This document shows, in pieces, positions 47,675 to 56,365 of a stretch of 56,365 nucleotides of DNA. The stretch is from Litorilinea aerophila (GTDB lineage: Bacteria > Chloroflexota > Anaerolineae > Caldilineales > Caldilineaceae): positions 1-56,365 of the forward strand of contig CAMDQF010000003.1 of the NCBI GenBank assembly GCA_945905745.1. Reading direction: 5' to 3'. The number at the start of each line of letters is the position of its first letter. Position 1 is the stretch's first letter. The position numbers were made by a program, and so were the translations under genes. The notes beneath the pieces were generated by a model, which worked only from the letters and a program-made list of their open reading frames with translations, was not told the DNA's origin and did no database searches.

Positions 47675-49110
47675 TGGTTGAACCCATCCCGACAACTTCT
47701 GAACCGAATCCACTGGCAGCTCTGCGCACAAAGCGTGACCCGTTTCCCCTGCTCTGGGAGAGTCTGCGTCGCCCGCTGCTGCTGGTAGTTGTGGCTGGCT
47801 TTGTGCTGCTGCTGGTGATTGTCGGCCTGGCCTTGCCCCAGTTGCCCGGTCAATTCGCCGACGATCCAGCCGGCGCGACCCGCTGGCTGCTCACCACCCG
47901 CAACGAATACGGCGGTCTGGGCACGCTGCTCAATGGGCTGGGACTCTTCGATCTGATCCACAGCCCACTGATCCGTGCTGGGCTGGCCCTATTAGGCTTG
48001 CTTCTGTTGATCCATTTGGGCGAGCAGATGGCCGACATTCAGCGTAGCCGCCGACTGCCTGGGTTGTTGGCCGCCATCCGGGGGGATGCGGGCGATCCCT
48101 TGCCCATTCCCGGCAGCAGTCAGGTCTTTCGCTCCCGTTCCGGGCTGGACGCCACTTTTGCCCAGATGGCCGGGGCGATCAGCCGACGGCTGGGGGATCG
48201 GTTTGACGCCAACCCTTCGGTGCTGGTGCGCCGGGCACAGGTGGACGGCGGGTCAGAGAGGGAAGATGGCGAGATGCGCTGGCTGGTGCAGGGCCACACC
48301 TGGGCCTATTATGTGCGTCCCCTGCTGTTGACCGGGGTTCTGCTGGCGTTGGGTGTGCTTTGGGCCGGGGTAAACTTTGGCTGGGAGGTCGCGCCTGCGC
48401 CTCTGCCCCCCGGCGGGGATTTCCGCTTTCCCCAGCGGGCACTACACCTGCGCTACGCAGTGATCGAGGAGCAGGACAAACCGTCGGCGGCCCTGGAGGT
48501 GGAGTTGGGCGATGCCACTCAATTGCTGGCGCTGAATCGTAGCCAGGGTGCCCGTCTGAACAACACAAATATCCGTATGCAGGCGGATGTTCCCGGCATC
48601 TTCCTGGAGAGCGACCGGGCTGGTACTTTTCTCTTGCCCGACCAGAGCGGGACGACCGACCGGGTTGGCTTTGTCTTCCCCGCGCCGGGCAGTGAGGAAT
48701 CTGTGCTGCTCCCCGACGCGGATGTGGCGCTGCGGCTGGTGCGGCTGGCACAGGAGGGACAATTCCTGGTGGAGACAATCGCCGGGGAGAGCGGATCCGT
48801 GGCGCGTGTGGAGATCAGCCAGGACGACGTGCGCCAAATTGATCTGATCCGGGGTGAACAGGCCGGGAGCCAGGCCACAATCCGCATCCGTTTTTTGCCG
48901 GGGCTGACGGTGGGGGTGCGCTATCTACCGGGGGACGGGCTGCTCTGGGCTGCTCTGGTTCTGGTGTTGGCCGGGGCTGTTGGCTATCTGCGTCGCCCCT
49001 TTTTCGCGCTGGTGCAGCTTGCGCCCTGGCCGGGTGAAGGTTCTGTGTTGGTGGTGCAGAGCAGCAGTCCGGAACCGTTGGCTGAACTGGAAGGAGGGAT
49101 CGGCATCTGA
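47674..49110 (+). CDS. ResB-like membrane protein
   Basis: This 478-residue protein has three N-terminal hydrophobic segments (about residues 30-55, 85-110 and 190-212), a soluble extracytoplasmic domain of about 200 residues and a last helix (about 425-445). The pattern LRRPLLLVVVAGFVLLL with LFDLIHSPLIRAGLALLG is reminiscent of ResB, the cytochrome c biogenesis partner of ResC. No ResC or haem gene is nearby, so the role is unproven. The ATG at 47674 overlaps the previous stop (TGATG), and its own stop overlaps the udk start (TGATG). Confidence 0.55.
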   Translation: MVEPIPTTSEPNPLAALRTKRDPFPLLWESLRRPLLLVVVAGFVLLLVIVGLALPQLPGQFADDPAGATRWLLTTRNEYGGLGTLLNGLGLFDLIHSPLIRAGLALLGLLLLIHLGEQMADIQRSRRLPGLLAAIRGDAGDPLPIPGSSQVFRSRSGLDATFAQMAGAISRRLGDRFDANPSVLVRRAQVDGGSEREDGEMRWLVQGHTWAYYVRPLLLTGVLLALGVLWAGVNFGWEVAPAPLPPGGDFRFPQRALHLRYAVIEEQDKPSAALEVELGDATQLLALNRSQGARLNNTNIRMQADVPGIFLESDRAGTFLLPDQSGTTDRVGFVFPAPGSEESVLLPDADVALRLVRLAQEGQFLVETIAGESGSVARVEISQDDVRQIDLIRGEQAGSQATIRIRFLPGLTVGVRYLPGDGLLWAALVLVLAGAVGYLRRPFFALVQLAPWPGEGSVLVVQSSSPEPLAELEGGIGI

Positions 49111-49763
49111 TGGATTCGACTGCTTTTGACAGGTTTAGGACACCACCCATTGTGATTGGCGTGGCTGGGGGAACCGGCAGCGGAAAAACGACGGTCAGCC
49201 AGCAGATTCTGGAACGTATCCGCCCGCAACAGATCGCCTTTTTGCAGCATGACAGCTATTACTACGACAATAGCCACCTGCCGCCAGCCGAGAGGGCACA
49301 ATGCAACTATGACCATCCGGAGAGTCTGGACACGCCGCTGATGGTGGAACATCTGTTGAGCCTGCGCCGGGGTGAAGCGGTAGATGTGCCCATCTATGAT
49401 TTTTCCACCCACAGCCGTACAGCGGCGACGCGTACGGTGTTCCCTGCGCCGGTGGTGCTGGTGGAAGGGATTCTCATTTTTTCCGAGCCGGGTCTGCGCG
49501 ACCTGATGGACATTCGCATATTTGTAGATACAGATGCTGACATTCGCTTCATTCGCCGGCTGTCTCGGGATATTTCCGAGCGGGGGCGCTCCCTGGATTC
49601 TGTAGTGGCGCAATATCTGGAGACGGTGCGGCCCATGCACCTGGAATTTGTGGAGCCGAGCAAACGCTACGCCCATCTGATTGTGCCAGAGGGTGGGCGC
49701 AATCAGGTGGCAATGGAGATGATTATCAGCCGTATTCACAAATTGTTGGACGAGGGGGGCTGA
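49110..49763 (+). CDS. udk: Uridine kinase
   Basis: This 217-residue protein has Walker A GGTGSGKTT (residues about 20-28), HDSYYYD (substrate-binding), YDHPESLDTPLM, PIYDFSTHSR and EGILIF, which together are diagnostic for uridine/cytidine kinase of pyrimidine salvage. Arg/Lys lid residues lie in RRLSRDISERGR. The ATG overlaps the ResB-like stop by one base and its stop overlaps the GT4 start, so three genes are translationally coupled. Confidence 0.94.
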   Translation: MDSTAFDRFRTPPIVIGVAGGTGSGKTTVSQQILERIRPQQIAFLQHDSYYYDNSHLPPAERAQCNYDHPESLDTPLMVEHLLSLRRGEAVDVPIYDFSTHSRTAATRTVFPAPVVLVEGILIFSEPGLRDLMDIRIFVDTDADIRFIRRLSRDISERGRSLDSVVAQYLETVRPMHLEFVEPSKRYAHLIVPEGGRNQVAMEMIISRIHKLLDEGG

Positions 49764-50959
49764 TGGATATAACGCCAAAACCTGCCGGGTCTCCGAAAAC
49801 CGGGCAGGTTTCTCCCCGGCCCCGTGTATTGCTGGACATCGGCCCGGCAGTCCATCAGAACGCAGGGCTGGCCCGTTATGCCGAGCGGCTGGCCTCTCAT
49901 CTGTTGTCCGGGCACGGGGACGAGATCGATCTGACCCTTTTCTACAATCGGCACAGCGGTCACGAACTGCCGCTCTCTTTGCAGAACGCACAAACGGTGA
50001 CTGTGGGGCGCGGCCAGTACGCGTGGCGGTTGGGCGCGCTGGCGAGCCAGTTGCTCCGTTCCACCCGTTTTGAACGGAGCCTGCCAGCAAGCACGCTCTA
50101 TCACGCGACAGAACATCTGCTGCCCCGGCTGGCCCGGCCCACCGTGCTGACAGTCCACGATCTGATCTTTGAGGCCTTTCCCCAGCACCACACATGGACA
50201 AACCGGGCCTTTTTGCAGGTAGCGATGCCTTTGTTTGTACAGGCCACAGATGCTATTATTGTAGTCAGCCAACAGACCCAACGGGATTTGGTAGCTCGCT
50301 ATGGCACGCCGAAGAGCAAAATCCGGGTGATCTACGAAGGCATTGATGACCGTTTTGCGCGTAGGTCGGATTGGCAATCCGACCCGCAGCGGCGCTACAG
50401 CCCAGAGCGGCCCTATCTGCTGATGGTGGGCACGCTGGAACCCCGCAAGAATCACGCGACCGCGATGCAGGCGTTGGCCCGGCTGAAGCAGGCGGGTTAT
50501 CCCCATCGGCTGCTGATTGCCGGGGGACAGGGCTGGCTCTTTGAGCCGGTGGCAGCACTGGTGGCGGCGTTGGGTCTGTCCGACGACGTGACCTTTGCCG
50601 GGCGCGTTCCCGATGACGACCTGCCCGCTCTCTATGCCGGGGCCGACGCGCTGCTCCTGCCCAGCCTCTACGAGGGTTTTGGCTTCCCGGTGTTGGAAGC
50701 GATGGCTTGCAGGACGCCGGTTGTCTGCGCCGACAGCAGCAGCCTGCCCGAGGTTGCGGGGGACGCGGCGCTGCTGGTCAAACCCACAGATGACGAGGCA
50801 TTGGCCGCCGCGGTGGAGCGGATTCTCATTGAGCCGGGGCTGGCGGACGAATTGCGGCGACGGGGCGGGGCGCAGGCGGCCCGTTTCCGCTGGGAGACAT
50901 GCGCGGCGGAGACGGTGGCGTTGTATCGGGAGGTAGCAGAAGTAATCAGCGAGCAGTAA
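49763..50959 (+). CDS. GT4-family glycosyltransferase
   Basis: This 398-residue GT-B enzyme has an N-terminal LLDIGPAVHQNAGLARYAE region and a C-terminal sugar-nucleotide site: LMVGTLEPRKNH, GLSDDVTFAGRVPDDDLP, and the E-x7-E motif in PSLYEGFGFPVLEAMAC. It is like mannosyl- or glucosyltransferases of surface-glycan synthesis. Its ATG overlaps the udk stop (TGATG). A 21-bp hairpin repeat (50364-50384) sits in frame and encodes RSDWQSDP just before the second Rossmann domain, where GT4 enzymes tolerate a variable loop. Confidence 0.9.
   Translation: MDITPKPAGSPKTGQVSPRPRVLLDIGPAVHQNAGLARYAERLASHLLSGHGDEIDLTLFYNRHSGHELPLSLQNAQTVTVGRGQYAWRLGALASQLLRSTRFERSLPASTLYHATEHLLPRLARPTVLTVHDLIFEAFPQHHTWTNRAFLQVAMPLFVQATDAIIVVSQQTQRDLVARYGTPKSKIRVIYEGIDDRFARRSDWQSDPQRRYSPERPYLLMVGTLEPRKNHATAMQALARLKQAGYPHRLLIAGGQGWLFEPVAALVAALGLSDDVTFAGRVPDDDLPALYAGADALLLPSLYEGFGFPVLEAMACRTPVVCADSSSLPEVAGDAALLVKPTDDEALAAAVERILIEPGLADELRRRGGAQAARFRWETCAAETVALYREVAEVISEQ
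50364..50384. repeat. Short hairpin repeat inside the GT4 coding sequence
   Basis: GGTCGGATT-ggc-AATCCGACC (9-bp stem, 3-nt loop), preceded by CGTA, is the same type as the hairpins at 5695-5758. The reading frame continues through it (RSDWQSDP). Confidence 0.85.
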
Positions 50960-50999
50960 TCAGTGGGTGTCCGCTGATTGTTTGACGGAAGGAAGGGAT

Positions 51000-51659
51000 A
51001 TGCCGATGGAAGCAATTTTGGAACAACTGATAGATTCACCGCGACTTATCCTATTTCAACGCGAGATTGAGCAGGTGCTGGACACAGAGCAGATACGGCG
51101 CGAGCATTTCATTGAGACGATGCCGGACACAGGAAAAATCGAATTCATCAATGGGCAAGTCGTTGTACAGTCTCCGAGCCAATTGAATGAAATTTTGGCG
51201 TCGCAACACTTTTTTGTGCTGCTGGATGTATACGTGGACAGCCGAAATTTGGGATTTGTGGGTCTTGAAAAAATGCTCATCTCCCTGACCCGCAACGACT
51301 ACGAGCCGGACATCTGCTTCTTCAGTAGAGAGGTAGCCGACGCTTTTACTCCAAAGCAGATGCGCTTCCCCGCGCCGGATTTCATCGCCGAAGTACTCTC
51401 CGACAGCACAGCCCGCAATGACCGCGGCGTGAAGTTCGACGACTACGCGGCGCACGGGGTGGCGGAGTATTGGCTCATCGACCCGCAAGATGAAATTGTA
51501 GAACAGTACTTTTCGGATGGGAGTCATTACAATCTGGCCTACAAAGTCGGCTCGGGCGTGCTGACCAGCCGGGTTGTGGCCGGTTTTACGATTCCTGTGC
51601 AGGCGATCTTCGATGCAAAGGTCAATCTGGTCGCGTTGCGACAGTTGTTGTTGGGGTAA
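51000..51659 (+). CDS. Uma2-family endonuclease
   Basis: This 219-residue protein belongs to the Uma2/DUF820 group of PD-(D/E)xK nucleases. Catalytic-type residues are in YEPDICFF, FIAEVLSDSTARND and the downstream KFDDYAAHGVAEYWLIDP. Members are very numerous in cyanobacteria and Chloroflexota and their function is unclear. ATG 51000 follows GGAAGGAAGGG; ATG 51006 is also possible. It lies between GT4 and the ABC exporter on the same strand. Confidence 0.87.
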   Translation: MPMEAILEQLIDSPRLILFQREIEQVLDTEQIRREHFIETMPDTGKIEFINGQVVVQSPSQLNEILASQHFFVLLDVYVDSRNLGFVGLEKMLISLTRNDYEPDICFFSREVADAFTPKQMRFPAPDFIAEVLSDSTARNDRGVKFDDYAAHGVAEYWLIDPQDEIVEQYFSDGSHYNLAYKVGSGVLTSRVVAGFTIPVQAIFDAKVNLVALRQLLLG

Positions 51660-51680
51660 GCCCGGCCGATAGGGGTGTTG

Positions 51681-53651
51681 ATGTCTACCTTCAAGTCCCG
51701 TTTGAGCGATCTGATCGATGTACGCAACGAACGCAATCCCCTGTGGATACCGGGGAAGGTGCGCGGGCTGATCCGGCGGGTGAGCGGTGGCGATGGTTGG
51801 ACGGCGCAGATGCTGCGGGGGCTGCTCTGGCAATATCGCTGGCTGGTGGGGCTGGCCCTGACGGCCAATATCGCGGCGGCTGTCTTTGAAGGCAGCACAA
51901 TGGCGATTTTCACCCTGGCGTTGCAGGCGCTCTCCGGTGATCTGAGCAATGGGTTGACGATCAGTCTGGGCATTTTTGATCCGATGATTGAACGGGTTGT
52001 GGCCGGCTATAGCGCCAGCAATCTTTTTATGATTTTTATCGGGATGGCGGTGGTCAGCCAACTGCTGCGCAGCGGCTTGCAGTTCGGTGGACAGGTCGCC
52101 ACCTCCTATCTGGTGGCCTGGTTGGAAGGGGATTTACGCCGTCGGCTCTTCCGCCAGTTCGTGTCGGTCAGCTATCCCCAGATCAGTCGGTACAAAGTGG
52201 GCGATCTGATCAGTTACGTGGAGCAGATTGTGCATGTGGGCGGAATGGTGTCGGGCGTTAATAAACTGATCAGCGATCTACTGATTGTCCTGGCATACGT
52301 ATGCGTTCTTCTGTGGCTTTCCTGGCAGATGACTTTGGGCGCGCTTGTCGCCCTGCTCCTGTTGGTTGTAGGCTTGCGCGGTGTGACGACCAAACTACGG
52401 GAAATTTCCCAGCGGTTTATGAACGCCACAATCAGCTTCAACGAAAACGTTCTCGAATATCTGCAAGGTATGCGTTTGGTACACACATTCAGTCGGCAAG
52501 AATATGTTTTGCAGACTGTCGAGAAAGTAATCAATGATAGTGTGGTTGCTCGGCGTCAAGGCGGAATTCGTTACGCGTCCATCACACCACTTTATCAATC
52601 GTTAACAGTCATCGGCGTGGCTGGCTTTTTGGTGATCGGATACGCTTGGCTGGGTGGGGATATTTCTGCTATCCCGCGCCTTCTTACTTTCGTTTTTGTC
52701 CTCTATCGTCTGCTGCCTTTTATCACAGTCATCAGCAATCAATACGCCTCCCTCTATGACAATATGCCCTTTGCTGGACGCCTGGCGGATATATTGCGCA
52801 GTGACGACAAAGAATATCCGGAATCAGGCACAAAACCGATTCGGAGAATCGATTCGGAAATTGAATTTAGAAACGTTTCACTCCGCTACACAGAGAGAAA
52901 TCAGGATGCAATTCACAATACGTCGTTTGTAATCCCCTCAGGCAAGATGACCGCTTTTGTAGGTCCATCGGGAGCCGGAAAATCATCGATTGTCAATCTA
53001 CTCCTGCGGCTGAATAATCCAACTGCCGGAAAAATTCTAGTCGCAGGTATTCCCATTCAGGAGTATGATCTGGATGCTTGGCGGGCATGCATTGGTGTGG
53101 TTGATCAAGACACATTTGCGTTTCACAGCAGCATTCAGGACAACATCCGGTTTGGGAAACTTGAGGCCACACAAGAAGAGATTAGCGCTGCTGCAAAAAT
53201 TGCCAACGCAGATGGTTTTATTCATCAGTTGAGCGAGGGTTACGAAACGATCGTAGGAGATCGAGGCTATCGGCTATCGGGGGGGCAGCGCCAACGCATC
53301 GCGATCGCGCGGGCCATTGTGCGGGACCCGGACATACTTGTATTCGATGAAGCAACCAGCGCATTGGACAGCGCATCAGAGCGATCGATTCAAGAGGCGA
53401 TGGCTGAATTGCGTCAAGGTCGAACCCTTGTGGTCATTGCCCACAGACTTTCGACTGTGTTGGATGCGGATCAGATTTTCGTTCTGGATGAAGGGCAACT
53501 TGTGGAGCAGGGCCAGCACGAGAGTTTGATGCAGATTCGCGGTCTGTATTATGAGTTGTGGCAACTACAATCCCAATCGATGTCTATTCATAGCGGCCAA
53601 GACGAACACATAGAAGCGTCGGTAGCACCTCCGATAATCCCATTTTCGTAA
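51681..53651 (+). CDS. ABC-type exporter, fused permease-ATPase (MsbA-like)
   Basis: This 656-residue half-transporter has an N-terminal membrane domain of about six helices and a C-terminal ATPase: Walker A GPSGAGKSS, signature LSGGQRQRIAIARAIV, Walker B ILVFDEATSALD and H-loop IAHRLSTV. It should form a homodimer that exports a lipid, glycan or peptide. Position at the head of the CDP-sugar cluster suggests a glycan or lipid-linked sugar. ATG 51681 follows AGGGG. The first third is GC-rich like the rest of the window; from about 52300 it becomes visibly AT-richer. Confidence 0.92.
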   Translation: MSTFKSRLSDLIDVRNERNPLWIPGKVRGLIRRVSGGDGWTAQMLRGLLWQYRWLVGLALTANIAAAVFEGSTMAIFTLALQALSGDLSNGLTISLGIFDPMIERVVAGYSASNLFMIFIGMAVVSQLLRSGLQFGGQVATSYLVAWLEGDLRRRLFRQFVSVSYPQISRYKVGDLISYVEQIVHVGGMVSGVNKLISDLLIVLAYVCVLLWLSWQMTLGALVALLLLVVGLRGVTTKLREISQRFMNATISFNENVLEYLQGMRLVHTFSRQEYVLQTVEKVINDSVVARRQGGIRYASITPLYQSLTVIGVAGFLVIGYAWLGGDISAIPRLLTFVFVLYRLLPFITVISNQYASLYDNMPFAGRLADILRSDDKEYPESGTKPIRRIDSEIEFRNVSLRYTERNQDAIHNTSFVIPSGKMTAFVGPSGAGKSSIVNLLLRLNNPTAGKILVAGIPIQEYDLDAWRACIGVVDQDTFAFHSSIQDNIRFGKLEATQEEISAAAKIANADGFIHQLSEGYETIVGDRGYRLSGGQRQRIAIARAIVRDPDILVFDEATSALDSASERSIQEAMAELRQGRTLVVIAHRLSTVLDADQIFVLDEGQLVEQGQHESLMQIRGLYYELWQLQSQSMSIHSGQDEHIEASVAPPIIPFS

Positions 53652-53689
53652 GATGGATCTGGGAAACTAGAAAACGCATAGGAATCACA

Positions 53690-54460
53690 ATGAAAGTCGT
53701 TATTCTGGCTGGTGGACTGGGCACACGACTGGCTGAAGAAACGGAGATTCGCCCCAAACCGATGGTGGAAATCGGGGGACGACCCATTCTCTGGCATATT
53801 ATGAAACAGTACGCACACTTCGATTTCACTGAGTTTTACATAGCACTAGGTTACAAAGGGGAGGTCATTAAGCGCTACTTTCACGATTTCTATCGGCTGA
53901 ACGGCAACCTCACAATTGACTTTGCGACAGGCCAATTTGAAAGTGAGGATAGCGATATCGAATCCTGGCGCGTCCATCTGATTGAGACAGGCGCAGAGAC
54001 TAATACAGGCGGACGGGTGAAACGTCTTGAACCCTGGCTGCGCAATGAGACTTTTATGGTGACATATGGAGACGGGGTCAGCAATGTGGACCTGGGGAGT
54101 CTGCTCAGATTTCATCGCTCTCACGGGCGCATTGCCACTGTGACAGCCGTGCGACCCCCGGCCCGTTTTGGTGGATTGATCTTTGATGGCGATTTGGTTT
54201 CTCAATTCACCGAGAAACCGCAAGCAGGCGAAGGCTGGATCAACGGCGGATTTCTGGTGTTTGAGCCACAACTGTTCGATTACTTGGACGGGGATGGGTC
54301 TAGCCTGGAGGCCGATGCCCTGGAGAGACTATCGGCGGATCGTCAGTTGGTTGCCTTTCGCCACAGCGATTTCTGGCAGTGCATGGACACCCTGCGCGAC
54401 AAACGCCAATTGGATGTCCTTTGGCAGAAAGGGCAAGCTCCCTGGAAGGTGTGGCAATGA
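53690..54460 (+). CDS. rfbF: Glucose-1-phosphate cytidylyltransferase
   Basis: This 256-residue nucleotidyltransferase has the GT-A-like pyrophosphorylase start [26 protein letters not shown] and [10 protein letters not shown] (metal Asp), and WINGGFLVF. These, with the length, match glucose-1-phosphate cytidylyltransferase, which makes CDP-glucose as the first step towards CDP-3,6-dideoxyhexoses. The next gene is the CDP-glucose dehydratase and overlaps it by ATGA, which supports the assignment. ATG 53690 follows AGGA. Confidence 0.93.
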   Translation: MKVVILAGGLGTRLAEETEIRPKPMVEIGGRPILWHIMKQYAHFDFTEFYIALGYKGEVIKRYFHDFYRLNGNLTIDFATGQFESEDSDIESWRVHLIETGAETNTGGRVKRLEPWLRNETFMVTYGDGVSNVDLGSLLRFHRSHGRIATVTAVRPPARFGGLIFDGDLVSQFTEKPQAGEGWINGGFLVFEPQLFDYLDGDGSSLEADALERLSADRQLVAFRHSDFWQCMDTLRDKRQLDVLWQKGQAPWKVWQ

Positions 54461-55443
54461 CCAATTTCTGGCGAGATCGGCCAACATTTGTCACCGGAGC
54501 GACAGGACTCGTGGGGGGCTGGCTCGTGCAGCGTTTGCTCTATGCCGAAGCCGATGTCGTATGCCTGGTACGTGATGGGGTTCCCCAGTCTGAACTCGTG
54601 CGTAGCGGGAATCATGAACGGGTCAAAATGGTTCGTGGCGACATTCAAGACCAAAGCCTATTGGAACGTATTCTGGGCGAATATGAAATCGCCACGGTCT
54701 TCCACCTCGCAGCACAAACTATCGTTCCTATTGCGAATCGTAACCCTCTTTCCACTTTCGAAAGCAACATTAGGGGTACGTGGATACTTTTGGAGGCGTG
54801 CCGACGTAGTCCCACCTTTCGTCAGTGTGTGGTTGCCTCATCTGACAAGGCCTACGGTGACCATCAAGTTTTGCCCTACGACGAAATGATGCCCTTACAA
54901 GGGCGCTATCCGTATGACGTGAGCAAATCGTGCGCCGACCTGATTGCTCAGAGCTATGCAGCAACCTACGGTTTGCCGGTTGCCATCACCCGCTGTGGTA
55001 ATTTTTATGGTGGTGGCGATCTGAATTGGAACCGCATCGTGCCCGGCACCATTCGGGCCGTCTTGCGTGGCGAACGACCAGTGATTCGTTCTGATGGTTC
55101 CCTCACACGCGATTATTTCTATGTGGAAGATGGCGCTACTGCTTATATGCTGTTGGCAGAAAAGTTGGCAGAGAATGCTGATCTGGCCGGGCAAGCGTTC
55201 AATTTTTCAAACGAGCAGCCCATCAGCGTATTGTCACTGGTCGAACATATTCTTGAGTTGATGAATTTTGACCTGCAACCCATTATTCAAGGTAATGTTG
55301 TCAACGAGATTCGATCGCAGCATCTTAGCGCTGTCAAGGCGTACGAACATTTGGGGTGGTATCCAATGTACACTCTGGATGCTGGATTGGCTAAGACGAT
55401 AGAATGGTATAAAGATTATCTGGCTATTCACAATAGTGCCTGA
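54457..55443 (+). CDS. rfbG: CDP-glucose 4,6-dehydratase
   Basis: This 328-residue extended SDR has [11 protein letters not shown] (NAD binding), [10 protein letters not shown] and [10 protein letters not shown] (Tyr-x3-Lys) and [18 protein letters not shown], the last being typical of CDP-glucose dehydratase. It is slightly shorter than the usual 355-360 residues. It converts CDP-glucose to CDP-4-keto-6-deoxyglucose after RfbF. Its ATG overlaps the rfbF stop (ATGA), so the two are coupled. Confidence 0.88.
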   Translation: MTNFWRDRPTFVTGATGLVGGWLVQRLLYAEADVVCLVRDGVPQSELVRSGNHERVKMVRGDIQDQSLLERILGEYEIATVFHLAAQTIVPIANRNPLSTFESNIRGTWILLEACRRSPTFRQCVVASSDKAYGDHQVLPYDEMMPLQGRYPYDVSKSCADLIAQSYAATYGLPVAITRCGNFYGGGDLNWNRIVPGTIRAVLRGERPVIRSDGSLTRDYFYVEDGATAYMLLAEKLAENADLAGQAFNFSNEQPISVLSLVEHILELMNFDLQPIIQGNVVNEIRSQHLSAVKAYEHLGWYPMYTLDAGLAKTIEWYKDYLAIHNSA

Positions 55444-55463
55444 CGAACCAGTGGAGACAGCTG

Positions 55464-56246
55464 ATGAAATCCTTCAAAGACCAAATTCGTTTGTTGCTAC
55501 CAGGAAAGATGAAAGGCTATCTGCTGAATAGGATGAAAGATCTGTTTTCCCCAGCGCTGGCAATAGTAGCGAGGGACAGCATTAGCTATTACGAGGATGG
55601 ATTACTTCTCGAGGGGAAGAATGCCGAATTCCTCGCTAACCCCTTATTCGTTTCGTCTTATCTAGCTGGTGAAAGTACGGGTTCATGGAATAATGACGTA
55701 ATTAGGTGGCGAATTCACATCCTATGTTGGGCCGCAAGACATGCTGTGCATCTTGCAGGAGATTTCGTTGAATGTGGTGTAAATAAAGGAGGTTCTGCAT
55801 TGGCAGTCACAAATTACGTTGATTTTGGAAAACTAGATAAGAAATTCTACCTTCTTGACACGTATGACGGAATAGTGGATGAAGACATATCAGATGAAGA
55901 GAGGTCTTACGGGATTGATCTTTACAAATATGAAGATTGTTATGAGTTAGTCAAGGTGGTTTTTCAAGAATATCAGAATATTGAGATTATTAGAGGTAGA
56001 GTTCCCGACACACTTCGATATGTAGACACACAAAAGGTTTGCTACCTACATATTGATATGAATAACGCGGCACCGGAGATTGCTGCTGGTGAGTTTTTTT
56101 GGGATAGATTGGTCGGTGGCGCATTGGTTTTACTTGATGATTATGGTTTCAGTAAGCATTATGTACAAAAACGGGCATGGGATCGTTTTGCAGCACAACA
56201 CGATGTTGAGGTGCTAACTCGACTTTTGCAGCTACAAAGGGGCTGA
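55464..56246 (+). CDS. TylF-family SAM-dependent methyltransferase
   Basis: This 260-residue protein has the class I SAM fold of the TylF/macrocin O-methyltransferase group: GDFVECGVNKGGSA (SAM site), FYLLDTYDG, HIDMNNAAPEI and LLDDYG. It probably O-methylates a sugar in the surface glycan. Its codon use is clearly AT-richer than genes left of 52 kb, as expected for a horizontally exchanged polysaccharide locus. ATG 55464 follows GGAG. Confidence 0.83.
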   Translation: MKSFKDQIRLLLPGKMKGYLLNRMKDLFSPALAIVARDSISYYEDGLLLEGKNAEFLANPLFVSSYLAGESTGSWNNDVIRWRIHILCWAARHAVHLAGDFVECGVNKGGSALAVTNYVDFGKLDKKFYLLDTYDGIVDEDISDEERSYGIDLYKYEDCYELVKVVFQEYQNIEIIRGRVPDTLRYVDTQKVCYLHIDMNNAAPEIAAGEFFWDRLVGGALVLLDDYGFSKHYVQKRAWDRFAAQHDVEVLTRLLQLQRG

Positions 56247-56355
56247 ATAGGTAATTTAACAACAGAAGAACAAGAAAGTCAGGTAAAGTGAAAGGAAAAG
56301 CGGTAGAATTCAGACAACGACAATAGTGCGATTGGAGTTGACTGGGAGGATACCG

Positions 56356-56365
56356 ATGATTCCAC
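56356..56365 (+). CDS. Start of a further gene (truncated by the window end)
   Basis: ATGATTCCAC follows GGGAGGA with 5-6 nt spacing, so a gene probably begins here. Only MIP can be read. DegT-type aminotransferases of CDP-sugar clusters often begin in this way, but three residues cannot identify it. Confidence 0.45.

Overview
The window looks like a chromosomal segment of a Chloroflexota bacterium (Anaerolineae/Caldilineae-like). This is inferred from the GC-rich code, the gene content and the many intergenic palindromic repeats; no rRNA, tRNA or CRISPR array is visible, so the taxonomy is not proven. About 50 protein genes are supported. Apart from the sugar pathway at the right end, the base composition is uniform and high in GC.

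Layout. 1-11.5 kb: partial recN, divergent from tatA; a GT39-like membrane glycosyltransferase; an intradiol-dioxygenase-like lipoprotein; an ornithine-decarboxylase-fold enzyme; an M20 peptidase; an orphan BrnA-like antitoxin; an SDR; a TumA/TumE-like toxin-antitoxin pair; an MFS transporter; a LolA-like protein. 11.5-19.2 kb: SERCA-type P-ATPase, FtsK, and a divergent M1-like lipoprotein peptidase. 19.3-25.5 kb: a UvrD-like helicase, then a three-gene non-phosphorylative sugar-acid module (FAH-type dehydratase, semialdehyde dehydrogenase, enolase-superfamily dehydratase) ending in a perfect bidirectional terminator. 25.6-37.4 kb, all on the minus strand: a phosphate block with M20 and M14 peptidases, Pit, its DUF47 partner, an OmpR-type regulator, PstS, PstC, PstA, a VapBC pair, two different PstB ATPases and PhoU. 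37.5-45.6 kb: a membrane protein, a NYN-domain protein, GT2, a CDGSH iron-sulfur protein, LtrA and a DnaQ-DinG helicase. 45.8-51.7 kb: a YhcG-like N-terminal remnant coupled to an AlbA_2/ATPase protein, then ResB-like, uridine kinase and GT4 genes overlapping at their stops, and a Uma2 nuclease. 51.7 kb to the end: ABC exporter, glucose-1-phosphate cytidylyltransferase, CDP-glucose 4,6-dehydratase and TylF-like methyltransferase, a surface-polysaccharide cluster that becomes visibly AT-richer and runs off the window.

Two observations stand out. First, the two PstB ATPases show complementary loss of ATPase motifs: one keeps the catalytic Glu and Q-loop but has an altered signature, the other keeps the signature but lacks both the catalytic Glu and the Q-loop Gln. 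A heterodimer would have one complete and one degenerate ATP site, as in asymmetric ABC exporters but unexpected in a phosphate importer. Second, three intergenic elements of about 150 bp each contain two hairpins with the same outer word (GTTGGGT/ACCCAAC) but unrelated inner stems that still pair, with loops of 29 or 35-36 nt, each abutting a stop codon. Another composite palindrome and a family of short hairpins, one lying in frame inside a glycosyltransferase gene, follow the same constant-end, covarying-stem plan.
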